DNA of 37,524 nucleotides from Thermodesulfovibrionales bacterium (GTDB lineage Bacteria > Nitrospirota > Thermodesulfovibrionia > Thermodesulfovibrionales > UBA9159), in the NCBI GenBank assembly GCA_035686305.1, contig DASRZP010000071.1:1-37524 (forward strand), given 5' to 3'. A program made the position numbers and the translations under genes. The notes beneath the pieces were generated by a model. It was not told the DNA's origin. It saw only the letters and a program-made list of their open reading frames with translations, and made no database searches. Below, in pieces: positions 8,015-15,937 of this stretch. How positions within the stretch are numbered: the stretch's first letter is position 1; every line of letters begins with the position of its first letter.

Positions 8015-8020
8015 GGAATC

Positions 8021-8179
8021 AAGAAGAGCGGTTGTAAAAGGTAGTGTTATCGCTCCTCTCTGTTTCGGGGTCGTAAGCCGTAACGTTTTGTGACGTAAGG
8101 CTAAAAGAAGTGAAGTCGTGAGATGATTAGTCTCAATGATTTTCCGAACAGAAGAGGAAAGCGGACACTACCTTTTTTT
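8021..8179 (+). ncRNA. stand-alone structured RNA of about 160 nt, 6S-like architecture
   Basis: The transcript predicted from the upstream promoter ends at a U7 tract. Its ends form a long interrupted helix: AAAAGGTAGTGT 8036-8047 with 8165-8176 (12 pairs), CGC 8051-8053 with 8161-8163, CCTCT 8055-8059 with 8153-8157, CTGTT 8060-8064 with 8147-8151, and CGG 8066-8068 with 8144-8146. The enclosed bubble contains one hairpin on the 5' side (AGCC 8076-8079 with GGCT 8099-8102, extended by ACGT 8083-8086 with 8093-8096) and one on the 3' side (TGAGA 8119-8123 with TCTCA 8131-8135). No ORF with a ribosome site is present. A closing stem, an open central bubble with a small 3' hairpin and a length near 160 nt are the hallmarks of 6S RNA, which sequesters the sigma70 holoenzyme. 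The identification as 6S is inference; the existence of an RNA gene is better supported. Confidence 0.65.
8165..8179 (+). terminator. 3' arm and U7 tract ending the RNA gene
   Basis: ACACTACC (8165-8172) is the 3' arm of the closing stem and is followed at once by seven T (8173-8179), as in a factor-independent terminator whose hairpin is the RNA's own closing helix. Confidence 0.6.
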
Positions 8180-8284
8180 GCGTCTCTCACAGCCTTCGTC
8201 ATGAGCCATCTACCGTTTCTGTCCATCAGGTGATCTCCCGCGACTCACTTAACTCATCAAACCGCTTCGGGCTCTATTCTTCTG

Positions 8285-8312
8285 TTTTCACGATGACTAT
8301 TTTTATTATAAT
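8285..8312 (+). promoter_or_regulatory. possible promoter of the DUF3786 gene
   Basis: TTTTCA (8285-8290), 16 bases and a perfect TATAAT (8307-8312) end only 5 bases before the ATG at 8318, which would place initiation at or next to the start codon and imply a leaderless message. Confidence 0.35.
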
Positions 8313-8317
8313 AGGTG

Positions 8318-8917
8318 ATGCCGACAGGAGAAGAAAAAGTATGGGAAACCCTCGCCACCCTTGATCCGGCAGACGTCTGCAGGAGGACGGATGCTGCCTT
8401 CGATCCTGAAGCCGGTCTCTACATCCTGAAATCCTTCGGTAAGGACTTCGCCATCTCGCTTCGGGACAGAAAGATTTCGAGCACCGTTCACGGCACGGAT
8501 CTTTTTCTCCAGAAGCTCGGTTATTTCTTCAGGCTTTCGGCCATCGGATATCTCGCCATGGCAAGGGATGTCTTTCCGACGGGAAGGCTCGTTAACCCGG
8601 CAAATATGCAGAGCGGACAGCTCTTCTTCAGGGGATCTCATGTGCTTCCCCTTGACAGCATCGCAGACAAGTATGGAAATGACAGGGAAGGATTTCTCAA
8701 GAAAGGTATGGAATTAGGCGGAGAGATGCTCGGGTACGGTGACGCCTCACTGAGTCTCAGGCCCCTTCCACGGGTCCCTGTAATATCCATCCTCTGGAAC
8801 GGGGACGAGGAATTTCCCCCACGTGCAGACCTCCTGTTCGATTCGTCGTGCGAGATACAACTGCCGATAGACGTTGTGTGGGCAATCGCAATGCTGTGCG
8901 TTCTCGGCATGCTCTAG
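8318..8917 (+). CDS. DUF3786 family protein
   Basis: This protein of about 199 residues has the layout of the DUF3786 family found in strict anaerobes. An N-terminal VWETLATLDPADVCRRTDAAFD segment is followed by a beta-rich YILKSFGKDFAISLRD stretch and LFLQKLGYFFRLSA. The conserved middle contains FPTGRLVNPANMQSGQLFFRGSHVLPLDSIADKYG, and the C-terminal half has PRVPVISILWNGDEEFPPRADLLFDSSCEIQLPIDVVWAIAML. Biochemical function is unknown; a link to corrinoid or putative metal metabolism has been assumed for such proteins but nothing here shows it. The start is GTG at 8315 or the adjacent ATG at 8318; there is no ribosome site, and a TATAAT lies directly upstream. Confidence 0.75.
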   Translation: MPTGEEKVWETLATLDPADVCRRTDAAFDPEAGLYILKSFGKDFAISLRDRKISSTVHGTDLFLQKLGYFFRLSAIGYLAMARDVFPTGRLVNPANMQSGQLFFRGSHVLPLDSIADKYGNDREGFLKKGMELGGEMLGYGDASLSLRPLPRVPVISILWNGDEEFPPRADLLFDSSCEIQLPIDVVWAIAMLCVLGML

Positions 8918-8932
8918 GTGTATAATACCCAT

Positions 8933-9139
8933 ATGAGGACGTTGCTGCTGGAGAAGCGCTACTCCGAAACGACCGGGAAACTTCATGTTCCTTGTCCCCA
9001 TCGGGAAAGTACCGGCGTCCGCGTGCATGTTGTCATAAAGGATGGTTATTGCTACCGCTCAGACTCGTGCATGGTCATCAAGTGCAGATATAACCGTCTG
9101 CAGTCAGACATCTCTTTACTCCTCTCGTTAACCTGGTAG
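8933..9139 (+). CDS. tiny Cys-containing hypothetical protein
   Basis: This ORF has about 68 codons and begins just after the DUF3786 stop; a GTG at 8918 would add five residues. The product contains PCPH, GYCY, DSCM and IKC, four cysteines and a histidine that could form a small metal or disulfide knuckle, followed by a short hydrophobic end (SLLLSLTW). No ribosome site is clear and I do not recognise the family. It may be a real small gene cotranscribed with DUF3786, or chance. Confidence 0.35.
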   Translation: MRTLLLEKRYSETTGKLHVPCPHRESTGVRVHVVIKDGYCYRSDSCMVIKCRYNRLQSDISLLLSLTW

Positions 9140-9212
9140 CACTGTTACAAAGACTATCATTTAACAGAGCCCCCTTCAGGAGATCCCTCCAAGAACCGAA
9201 AAAAAAATCCTC

Positions 9213-9256
9213 TTGACAAATCTCTTGTAATAGTATACAAATGTAAATATACAGAG
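9213..9256 (+). promoter_or_regulatory. lexA promoter with candidate LexA operator
   Basis: TTGACA (9213-9218) is followed after 17 bases by TACAAA (9236-9241), or after 15 by TATACA (9234-9239). The inverted repeat TTGTAATAGTATACAA (9225-9240, half-sites TTGTA and TACAA six bases apart) lies over the -10 region, exactly where an autorepressing LexA would block RNA polymerase. A second, overlapping dyad of the TGTA-N4-TACA type (9243-9254) follows directly. The operator assignment is inferred from position and symmetry. Confidence 0.55.
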
Positions 9257-9262
9257 GTAAAC

Positions 9263-9865
9263 GTGCAAGGGCCGACGGAAAGACAGAATAAGATCATCGA
9301 ATTCCTGAAGTCTTATATCAAAGACCATGGATATCCCCCTACCATGAGAGAGATTGGAGAGCATTTCGGCTTCTCCTGGCCAGCGGCAAAAGGCCATCTC
9401 AATGCCCTCGAAAGAAAGGGCCTCATCCGTGTCAATCCCTTCACATCCCGGGGCATCGAGATCCCTGGGCAAAAGGGGAGAGAAACCCTAGAACTGCCTG
9501 TTGCAGGCAAGATTCGGGCGGGGAGACCGGTCCTCGCAGTAGAAGAGAAAGAGAACTTTATACTCGTTGACAGGGAACTCTTCAGGAATAGAGATGCCTT
9601 TGCGTTGAAGATCACGGGAGAGAGTATGTCTGAGGCGGGGATTTTTGACGGAGACTTTGTGGTCGTGAGCCCGCAAAGGGAGATAAAGAGCGGTGAGATA
9701 GGCGTCTTCCTCATAGGCGAAGAGGCGACGGTTAAGAGGGTCTCGATCAGGAAAGGCTCGGTGACGCTCATCCCCGCAAACAGAGCGATGGAACCGGTAA
9801 CGTATAAGCCTGGAGAGGTTGAGATCATTGGGAAGGTCATCGGCGTTATCAGAACCATGATGTAA
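9263..9865 (+). CDS. lexA: LexA SOS repressor
   Basis: This is the 200-residue SOS repressor/autoprotease. The N-terminal winged helix (residues 5-65: TERQNKIIEFLKSYIKDHGY, PPTMREIGEHFGFSWPAAKGHL) binds DNA. The cleavage site Ala81-Gly82 lies in LPVAGKIRAG. The peptidase S24 dyad is Ser121 (GESMSEAGIFDGD) and Lys158 (EEATVKRV). Translation begins at GTG with AGAGGT a few bases upstream. After DNA damage RecA filaments trigger self-cleavage and derepress the SOS genes. It heads a cassette with the following small gene and dinB, and the promoter carries a dyad symmetry likely to be its own operator. Length is typical. Confidence 0.96.
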   Translation: MQGPTERQNKIIEFLKSYIKDHGYPPTMREIGEHFGFSWPAAKGHLNALERKGLIRVNPFTSRGIEIPGQKGRETLELPVAGKIRAGRPVLAVEEKENFILVDRELFRNRDAFALKITGESMSEAGIFDGDFVVVSPQREIKSGEIGVFLIGEEATVKRVSIRKGSVTLIPANRAMEPVTYKPGEVEIIGKVIGVIRTMM

Positions 9866-9878
9866 GATCTCACAGGAG

Positions 9879-10127
9879 ATGACTGTGGAATACATCGGTG
9901 AAAGCATAAGCGTCATTGCCTCCTTTGGGTTGCCCTATAAGGTACGGCCCGTGAGGTTTCGCTGGAGCGGGAAGATCCTCGACGTAAAGGAGATCACCTA
10001 TACATGGACGACGAACGAAAGGCAGAGCAAGGTCTATCACTTCTCGATCTCTGACGGGAAGACCTTATACGAACTGAGCTTCGATACCTCGTCTCTCCTC
10101 TGGAGACTCGAAGGGCTCGATTCATGA
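9879..10127 (+). CDS. small DUF6504-like protein between lexA and dinB
   Basis: This 82-residue protein is predicted all-beta. The pattern PVRFRWSGKILDVKEITYTWT, then a short KVYHF strand, DGKTLYELSFD and a C-terminal WRLEGLDS recalls DUF6504, a small domain encoded beside Y-family polymerase genes in other bacteria (frame: P-x-x-F-x-W-x-G-x-x-x-x-V-x-x-x-x-x-x-W ... Y-x-L ... W-x-L). It starts 14 bases after the lexA stop, with AGGAG just before the ATG, and dinB begins 42 bases after it, so all three should be SOS-controlled together. A role as a polymerase accessory factor is inference. Confidence 0.65.
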   Translation: MTVEYIGESISVIASFGLPYKVRPVRFRWSGKILDVKEITYTWTTNERQSKVYHFSISDGKTLYELSFDTSSLLWRLEGLDS

Positions 10128-10169
10128 ATTGCCTCGCCTCCAGAGGAGATTCGGGTACTGGTTAATCTC

Positions 10170-11387
10170 ATGCACCGTATCATCCTCTGCATTGATATGG
10201 ACGCCTTTTTTGCATCGGTGGAGCAGAAAACGAACCCCCGCCTCAGAGGCAAGCCCATCGGTGTCATCGGCTCGAATAAAAGAACGGTCATAACGACCGC
10301 CTCCTATGAGGCTCGAAAGTTCGGTGTCAAGACCGGCATGAACATCTGGGAAGCGAAGAAGGCCTGTCCCCAGCTAATCCTCGTCATAGGCACCAATTCG
10401 CGGTATACTCACACCTGTACGGGTCTTTCAGAACTCTATAAACGATACACCCCCGATGTTGAGATATACTCTGTGGATGAGGCCTTTCTCGATGTGACGA
10501 CCACTCACCATCTCTTTGGAGGGCCCGAGGAGATTGGCCGTTCAATAAAACAATCAGTAAGGGAGATTTTCGGCATCAACTGCACCGTCGGTATCGGCCC
10601 GAACATTCTCGTCGCAAAACTCGCAAGCGATCTCGGGAAACCTGACGGGCTCAAGTGGATCAGCCCCGAAAGCATCGGAAAAGAACTCGAAGATCTTCCG
10701 GTGAAGGAACTCTGGGGCATCGGCTCCAGGATCAACGACAGGCTTGGGCTCCTCGGGATCAGGACCTGTGGGGAACTTGGCAGGGCACCTTCAAGCCTCC
10801 TGAGAAACAAGTTCGGGATCTATGGTGAAACGCTTAAGGCTATGGGACTGGGCGTTTGCAACAGACCGATACAGACAGGTCCCGAAGAGGCGAAATCCAT
10901 AGGCCACAGCATGACACTGCCGAGAGATATCGGAGAGAGAAAGGAGATTGAGGCCCATCTCCTCGATCTGAGTGAAAAGGTCGGCAGGAGGGCAAGGAGA
11001 CACGAATACCTCGGGAAAACGATATCTCTCATCATACGGTATGCTGACTTTGAGACTTTCTCACGACAAAGCAAACTCCCCCGCTTCACCAACGATACGC
11101 ACGTCATCTATGAGGGGGCGATGAGGCTCATTGACGCAATAAGGCTTAGGAATAAGATCAGGCTCCTCGGCGTCTGCCTTTCGACACTCATCAGAGACCC
11201 TCATCAGATCCCCCTTATAGAGGGAGAACGAAAGAGGAAGGCCATTCTCAAGGCCATGGATTATCTGAATGACCGGTTTGGGGAGTGTCACATCACATGG
11301 GGCAGCCGCTTCATGGACGAGAAAGCGGCAGGCGTCATCTCACCATCATGGAGACCGTCAGGCGTGAAGAGAACGCCTGTGATCTAA
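10170..11387 (+). CDS. dinB: DNA polymerase IV (Y-family, DinB)
   Basis: This 405-residue lesion-bypass polymerase carries the catalytic acids Asp9 (CIDMDAFFASVEQ) and Asp103-Glu104 (YSVDEAFLDVT), with Phe14 at the steric-gate position. Also visible are the finger segment KRTVITTASYEARKFGVKTGM, the helix-hairpin-helix thumb (VKELWGIGSRINDRLGLLGI) and a C-terminal little finger ending near 380, followed by a short Ser/Pro/Arg-rich tail. No clear sliding-clamp motif is obvious in the tail. The ribosome site before this ATG is weak (GAGGAG about 20 bases upstream), suggesting coupling to the preceding gene. It is the last gene of the lexA cassette; the next gene is convergent. Confidence 0.95.
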   Translation: MHRIILCIDMDAFFASVEQKTNPRLRGKPIGVIGSNKRTVITTASYEARKFGVKTGMNIWEAKKACPQLILVIGTNSRYTHTCTGLSELYKRYTPDVEIYSVDEAFLDVTTTHHLFGGPEEIGRSIKQSVREIFGINCTVGIGPNILVAKLASDLGKPDGLKWISPESIGKELEDLPVKELWGIGSRINDRLGLLGIRTCGELGRAPSSLLRNKFGIYGETLKAMGLGVCNRPIQTGPEEAKSIGHSMTLPRDIGERKEIEAHLLDLSEKVGRRARRHEYLGKTISLIIRYADFETFSRQSKLPRFTNDTHVIYEGAMRLIDAIRLRNKIRLLGVCLSTLIRDPHQIPLIEGERKRKAILKAMDYLNDRFGECHITWGSRFMDEKAAGVISPSWRPSGVKRTPVI

Positions 11388-11437
11388 GCAGCGGAAAAAC
11401 AAGATCCAGCATCTTCCGGATGGATGACAACCAATCG

Positions 11438-13966
11438 TCACTCGAAACTGATATGCCTCATGGGATCGATCTTTTCGGCAACCCTCGACGGGAGGTATCC
11501 GGCAAGCAACGTCGTGAAAAAGAGTACCACGCCGACGAAAGAGAGATACAGGACCGGCACACTAAAGTCGACCCTCCAACCGAAGGATATCTCATTGATG
11601 ACTCGGATAAAGATCACGCTCATGACCGAACCTATGACAGAGCCCAAGAGTATGCCGGAAATCCCCACGACACCGGCAGAAAGGACGAGGACCTGCCTGA
11701 TCTGGTTCCAACTCCCGCCAAGATATCTGAAAATGCTTATCTCCCTCTTTCTTTCGAGGACAAAGGCAAGGAGGCTATTGACCACCCCTATGAGGGATAC
11801 GATAATCGAGATGAGCTCGATCGCATAGGTCACTGCGAAGCTTCTCTCGAAAATGGTCAAGACCTTTCCACGCAGATCATGATTATTCAGGATCTCGAGG
11901 GCATACCGTCCCGCCACCTTTTCTCTCAGTTTTCTGACAAAGAGGTCAGGGTCGGAACTCTCCTTCAGATAGACGCTCACCTGTGTGGCATCGTCGAGCC
12001 CCCAGTATTCCCTTAGCCATTTCCTGTCCATAAAAATGAACCCCGACGCCGTAGAGTAACTCGTAAAGGTATCGAAAATCTTAAATGCAACATTTCCCTT
12101 TGCTGTCGGAAGCTCTATCACATCACCCTTTTTCAGGCCATACTGCATACTCAGATAATGAGAGATTGAGAGCTGCCTCGACCGTTCGAGAATCCCTGCT
12201 CGCTCCCGGCGCTCTCTGTCGCCATGGAGAGGCGAGAACTTCCTCTGGGCCTCGAGGTCCGCAAAGCCCGCTACCACCTTCCTGCCGAAGAGCTCGACCT
12301 CGAGGCTCCTGAATCGGTCGATTCCTTTCACTTCGGGAAGACTCTCGATGATCGGTACGATATCGTCGGGCAGGGGATTCGAACAGAAGTTCGACACGCA
12401 TGAGGCGGGTTTGACATAGACGTCGGCGGCAATGGTACTCTCTATCCACGCAACAAGGGATTTCCTGAATGAGGATATGAGCGTAAGAAGAGCAATGACA
12501 AGCGCACAACTCACGGCAACGCTCATCAAGGCAACAGAAAACCGATAGATATTTCCCATCATATCCCCCATGGCGATCTTTCCCGTCGGACCGAATATCT
12601 TCTCCACAGATCCCCTGAAAAGGCCCAGAATAATCGAAAGATAGGAGGGCGAGAGAAGGGTAAAACCCGCAATAAGGGAGAGGATTCCACCGTATGCGAG
12701 AAAAGGGAAGCCGAAGGGCATGAAAAAATAGTCGAGACATGAGAGGCATATTCCAATCGCTATACCTGACCATCCGGCGATAGAAAGACACTTCCGGTAT
12801 GCCCTGTACCTGCCCTCAAAGGAGCCTGGTCTCAAACTCTCGTTCGGTTTGATCTTTGCGGCTTCATAAGAAGGTATCGCTGAGGCAAGGAAGGAGACGG
12901 AAAGACCAAGGAGCAGGGCCCGTAAGGCATCTCCCTGCCTTACAGCATAATCTGCTATCGACACCCCGCCATAGATGCTCGATATGGTCTTGCTGATAGC
13001 AAGAGCGGAGAAGTAAGCCGCAACCTGTCCAACAGCGATACCCATGATCGATCCCGCGATCCCGAGGACCATGCCATGGACCGTGAAGAGCATGACTACC
13101 GTCTTTCTTCCTGTGCCAAGGCCCCGGAGAATTCCGATCTCTCTTCGTCTCTTCACTACCGAAAGAAATACGGTGTTGTAGAGGAGAAAGAGCCCGACAA
13201 GAACCGCGACGAGGCTGATGAATTCGGTATTGTACCTGAAAGACCTCACAACGGCCCTCCGGTTACTGAGAATTCCCTCAGCCTTCTCGATGCTGAGACG
13301 GGGATGGAGGATCTTTCGTATCTCATCAACCTTCTCCTCATTGACCGGAAGGTCGATCCTCGAAAGATATCCAACCTTGTCGAAGTATTCCTGAAAATTT
13401 CCGATGTCCATGACCGTAATGCCCGGAAACAGGGACTCCGAGTCCAGGATATCCGTTATGCGCAACGGGTATTCCCTGTTATAGACCAACGCCCTTAGTT
13501 CATCTCCCTTCTTCAGTCCATACTTGTCGGAAAGGGCCCTCGTGATCATGATGCCGTTCTCCTGCCGGTAGAATGCCTCAACGTCCAAATTCTTACCGGG
13601 AGAACGTCCGAGGAAACGGACAGCCCTGGCAGTGCAGATACCCTCGATATCAATGGACTGACCGATGGCCGGGATATAGCCAGTTGTTTTAAGGGCGGGG
13701 ACTGCGTCTATGTCCATCTTGAGAACCTCTCCGTAGACATTCTCGTCAAAGTCGATTCCCGCCCTGTCGAGAATGAGATAGGGGGCAGAGGGGTTTATGC
13801 CCTGGACCTTTGCCTCAAAAGAGGCCACTGCCCTGTCGGACGCGATCTTCACACCGATGAAGAGTCCTGTTCCGAGGGCAACACCGATAATGGACAACAG
13901 GGTGAGGAATTTCTCTTCCCGTATGTTCCGGAAGACAAAGAGACTGATAAACTTCACAAGTATCAT
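11438..13966 (-). CDS. double-FtsX ABC transporter permease (AttFG/MacB-like)
   Basis: This 842-residue inner-membrane permease appears to be two FtsX halves joined. Each half has a membrane helix, a large periplasmic domain of MacB type, then a three-helix FtsX block. The first block lies at about 245-385 (with VVKRRREIGILRGLGTGRKTV), there is a middle group of helices near 395-510, and the second block runs from about 710 to 835 (with LERKREISIFRYLGGSWNQI). The coupling-helix motif RREIGILRGLG/RKREISIFRYLG contacts the ATPase. It overlaps the ATPase gene by four bases (ATGA). With the neighbouring ATPase and the exported lipocalin-like protein it matches the AttEFGH-type system; the cargo is probably a lipid or lipoprotein, by analogy only. 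Confidence 0.9.
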   Translation of the reverse strand: MILVKFISLFVFRNIREEKFLTLLSIIGVALGTGLFIGVKIASDRAVASFEAKVQGINPSAPYLILDRAGIDFDENVYGEVLKMDIDAVPALKTTGYIPAIGQSIDIEGICTARAVRFLGRSPGKNLDVEAFYRQENGIMITRALSDKYGLKKGDELRALVYNREYPLRITDILDSESLFPGITVMDIGNFQEYFDKVGYLSRIDLPVNEEKVDEIRKILHPRLSIEKAEGILSNRRAVVRSFRYNTEFISLVAVLVGLFLLYNTVFLSVVKRRREIGILRGLGTGRKTVVMLFTVHGMVLGIAGSIMGIAVGQVAAYFSALAISKTISSIYGGVSIADYAVRQGDALRALLLGLSVSFLASAIPSYEAAKIKPNESLRPGSFEGRYRAYRKCLSIAGWSGIAIGICLSCLDYFFMPFGFPFLAYGGILSLIAGFTLLSPSYLSIILGLFRGSVEKIFGPTGKIAMGDMMGNIYRFSVALMSVAVSCALVIALLTLISSFRKSLVAWIESTIAADVYVKPASCVSNFCSNPLPDDIVPIIESLPEVKGIDRFRSLEVELFGRKVVAGFADLEAQRKFSPLHGDRERRERAGILERSRQLSISHYLSMQYGLKKGDVIELPTAKGNVAFKIFDTFTSYSTASGFIFMDRKWLREYWGLDDATQVSVYLKESSDPDLFVRKLREKVAGRYALEILNNHDLRGKVLTIFERSFAVTYAIELISIIVSLIGVVNSLLAFVLERKREISIFRYLGGSWNQIRQVLVLSAGVVGISGILLGSVIGSVMSVIFIRVINEISFGWRVDFSVPVLYLSFVGVVLFFTTLLAGYLPSRVAEKIDPMRHISFE

Positions 13967-14637
13967 GAACGACTTCTCTCTCCTGTCCCGATCACACCAT
14001 CCCTTATCGTCACTATCCGGTCTGCGTACCGGGCGACATGGTGTTCATGAGTCACCATCACAATCGTTTTGCCCGCAGCTTCCATGAGCTTCTTGATGAG
14101 GTCCATGATCATTACGCCCGTATGGCTGTCGAGACTTCCCGTGGGTTCATCGGCAAGGATGATGTCAGGGTCATGGACGAGGGCCCTTGCGATGGCAACG
14201 CGCTGCTGCTCTCCTCCTGAGATGTGATAGGGATAGGAAGCTTGTTTCTCTTCCAGCCCCACACGCCTGATCATCTCGATGACTCTCCCCTCATCTCTCA
14301 TCCCATTCAGGAGAAGGGGCAACTCGACATTCTCGAAGACCGTGATGTTCGGCAGGAGATTGAAGGACTGAAAGATGAAGCCTATCCTCTTCCTCCGGTG
14401 GAGCGTAAGCTGCTCTTCGGAGTATGACGATATCTCTTCTCCGTCAATAATGATCCTACCCCTGTCTGCATTGTCCATGGCACCGATGAGATTGAGAAGC
14501 GTCGATTTCCCGGAGCCCGAACTGCCCGTGACGGAAAGGAACTCGCCCTCCCCGACCTCGAGGTCGATACCCTTCAAGACCCTTGTCTGACCGTAAGACT
14601 TCTCGACGCCCTCGAGTCGTATCATGAAACTCCCCAT
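13963..14637 (-). CDS. LolD/MacB-type ABC ATPase
   Basis: This 224-residue ATP-binding subunit shows Walker [10 protein letters not shown] near 38-46, Q-loop [22 protein letters not shown], signature [15 protein letters not shown], Walker [15 protein letters not shown] and switch MVTHEHH. The sequence is of the FtsE/LolD/MacB subfamily that drives mechanotransmission by FtsX-type permeases rather than classic transport. The ATG at 14637 follows the lipocalin-like gene stop by one base, so the three genes form an operon in the order exported protein, ATPase, permease. Confidence 0.93.
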   Translation of the reverse strand: MGSFMIRLEGVEKSYGQTRVLKGIDLEVGEGEFLSVTGSSGSGKSTLLNLIGAMDNADRGRIIIDGEEISSYSEEQLTLHRRKRIGFIFQSFNLLPNITVFENVELPLLLNGMRDEGRVIEMIRRVGLEEKQASYPYHISGGEQQRVAIARALVHDPDIILADEPTGSLDSHTGVMIMDLIKKLMEAAGKTIVMVTHEHHVARYADRIVTIRDGVIGTGERSRS

Positions 14638-14638
14638 A

Positions 14639-15691
14639 TCAGTACCCCGTCATTTCGACATAGGCCCTTCCCCCTGCCGTTCCCTCGATTCTCGCCGTTC
14701 CTTCCCAGTAGAAATTCCCCGTTGAATACCTGGCCAGGAACTCCTGATCCTTGATCAACGGAGTAACGGTGAGCAGAAGATTCTCTGAGGGTATATGTAT
14801 CTGCCACCGCGATGGATAATAAGCACCCGTTTTTTCCGACCGGAAATGGTCCAGCACCGTCACGGTAAAATCCCTGAGAGCAAGGCTCCTATAACTGCCG
14901 TCCCCGTAAACAAAGGTCCCCGACGAAAAGGTATCGATCATTCCGTCCGTTTTCCTCAGGAGATAGAGCATGATCTCCCTTCCGTCGTCGAGCTGGAGGG
15001 CAAACCAGTCCCAACCTTTCTCACTCTTTGCCAATCCCTCTGAAGATATCTCTCTGTCGAACCAGCTCTTTCCCTTCACCCTGAAGGTCATGTTGTCCAT
15101 GCTGATCGTCCCTTCGGTCTCAAGGTCTGTGAAAGAAAAATAGCAGGATGCATAGAGAGGCGACTCCTCGGACTTCCGTGAATATCCGTGCTCTCCGTGC
15201 AGAACCACCGGTCTTGTCGGGACAAGATTGAGATCGAGGGAGATGTTTCCTTCGGAGGCCGTGAGATGCATCCTCTCCGTCGTCCCCTGAAGGGAGTCCT
15301 TACCAATCCAAACCTTCAGCCGATCGTCCCTCGCGCCGGCAGAGTCGAAGGCGCCGGAATCAGCCCTTTCAAAAGAGCGATATGATTTTCCTTCCACATC
15401 GGAAAGAGCAAGATGAGAAATGAAGAGGGTATTCACACCGAACCTCGACCGATAGACCCTTTTCTGGATGCCAACGCCAAAGAAGGTCAGTTCATATCCG
15501 AACTCCCTGCCCTTCTCATCGAAGAGATGGCCGGTAAAGTACCACCACTGCACTCTGAAATCCGGCTTGTAATAAAAGTCCTCAGGGAACTTCGGATAGT
15601 AATCCGGAGTCACATCACGGTACTCCCCTGCAAAGACAGGAGCACCGGCAAGGAATGCTGTTATGAGGAATGCCAGAAAGAGCTTTTGCAA
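14639..15691 (-). CDS. exported lipocalin-like protein (AttH/CrtC family)
   Basis: This 350-residue protein has a signal peptide (FLAFLITAFLAGAPVFAG). The lipocalin-like hydroxyneurosporene synthase/AttH fold follows: VQWWYFTGHLFDEKGREFGYELTFF, NTLFISHLALSD, a SWFDREISS segment with KGWDWFALQLDDGREIMLYLLR near 225-250, SRWQIHIPSENLLLTVTPL and a C-terminal WEGTARIEGTAGGRAYVEMTGY. Family members include carotenoid 1,2-hydratase and the AttH component of AttEFGH transporters; context with a LolD-type ATPase and FtsX permease points to the latter. The start codon is TTG with GGAGG 6 bases upstream, which leaves the signal peptide intact. A TATAAT on the minus strand (15755-15760) lies 64 bases upstream. 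Confidence 0.85.
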   Translation of the reverse strand: MQKLFLAFLITAFLAGAPVFAGEYRDVTPDYYPKFPEDFYYKPDFRVQWWYFTGHLFDEKGREFGYELTFFGVGIQKRVYRSRFGVNTLFISHLALSDVEGKSYRSFERADSGAFDSAGARDDRLKVWIGKDSLQGTTERMHLTASEGNISLDLNLVPTRPVVLHGEHGYSRKSEESPLYASCYFSFTDLETEGTISMDNMTFRVKGKSWFDREISSEGLAKSEKGWDWFALQLDDGREIMLYLLRKTDGMIDTFSSGTFVYGDGSYRSLALRDFTVTVLDHFRSEKTGAYYPSRWQIHIPSENLLLTVTPLIKDQEFLARYSTGNFYWEGTARIEGTAGGRAYVEMTGY

Positions 15692-15937
15692 CGATGCCCT
15701 CCAGTATTTGTCATAACCTGTCTCCTCATTTTTTGAGATCCCTGGACATCCTTCATTATACCCGCTCCATGCTGCCGTGAGAAGCTCATCCCTTACTGCC
15801 GCTCATGAAAGAGAACGGCTTGCATTGCCTCTCCTTCTGTGCTATGAGTGTAAGTGTCCACGGCGCTTTCAGGCAACCATATGGACTTTTCCGGAAGCTC
15901 CCTGTTAAATAGAAGCAGAGACGTAGGAGTCAGGACC
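15692..15937. promoter_or_regulatory. divergent promoter region, lipocalin operon and SAM synthetase pair
   Basis: On minus, TATAAT (15755-15760) suits the lipocalin operon, without a strong -35. On plus, TTGCAT (15820-15825), 17 bases and TATGAG (15843-15848) would start transcription near 15855, leaving a leader of about 80 bases before the TTG start proposed for the next gene. Both are modest matches. Confidence 0.3.
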
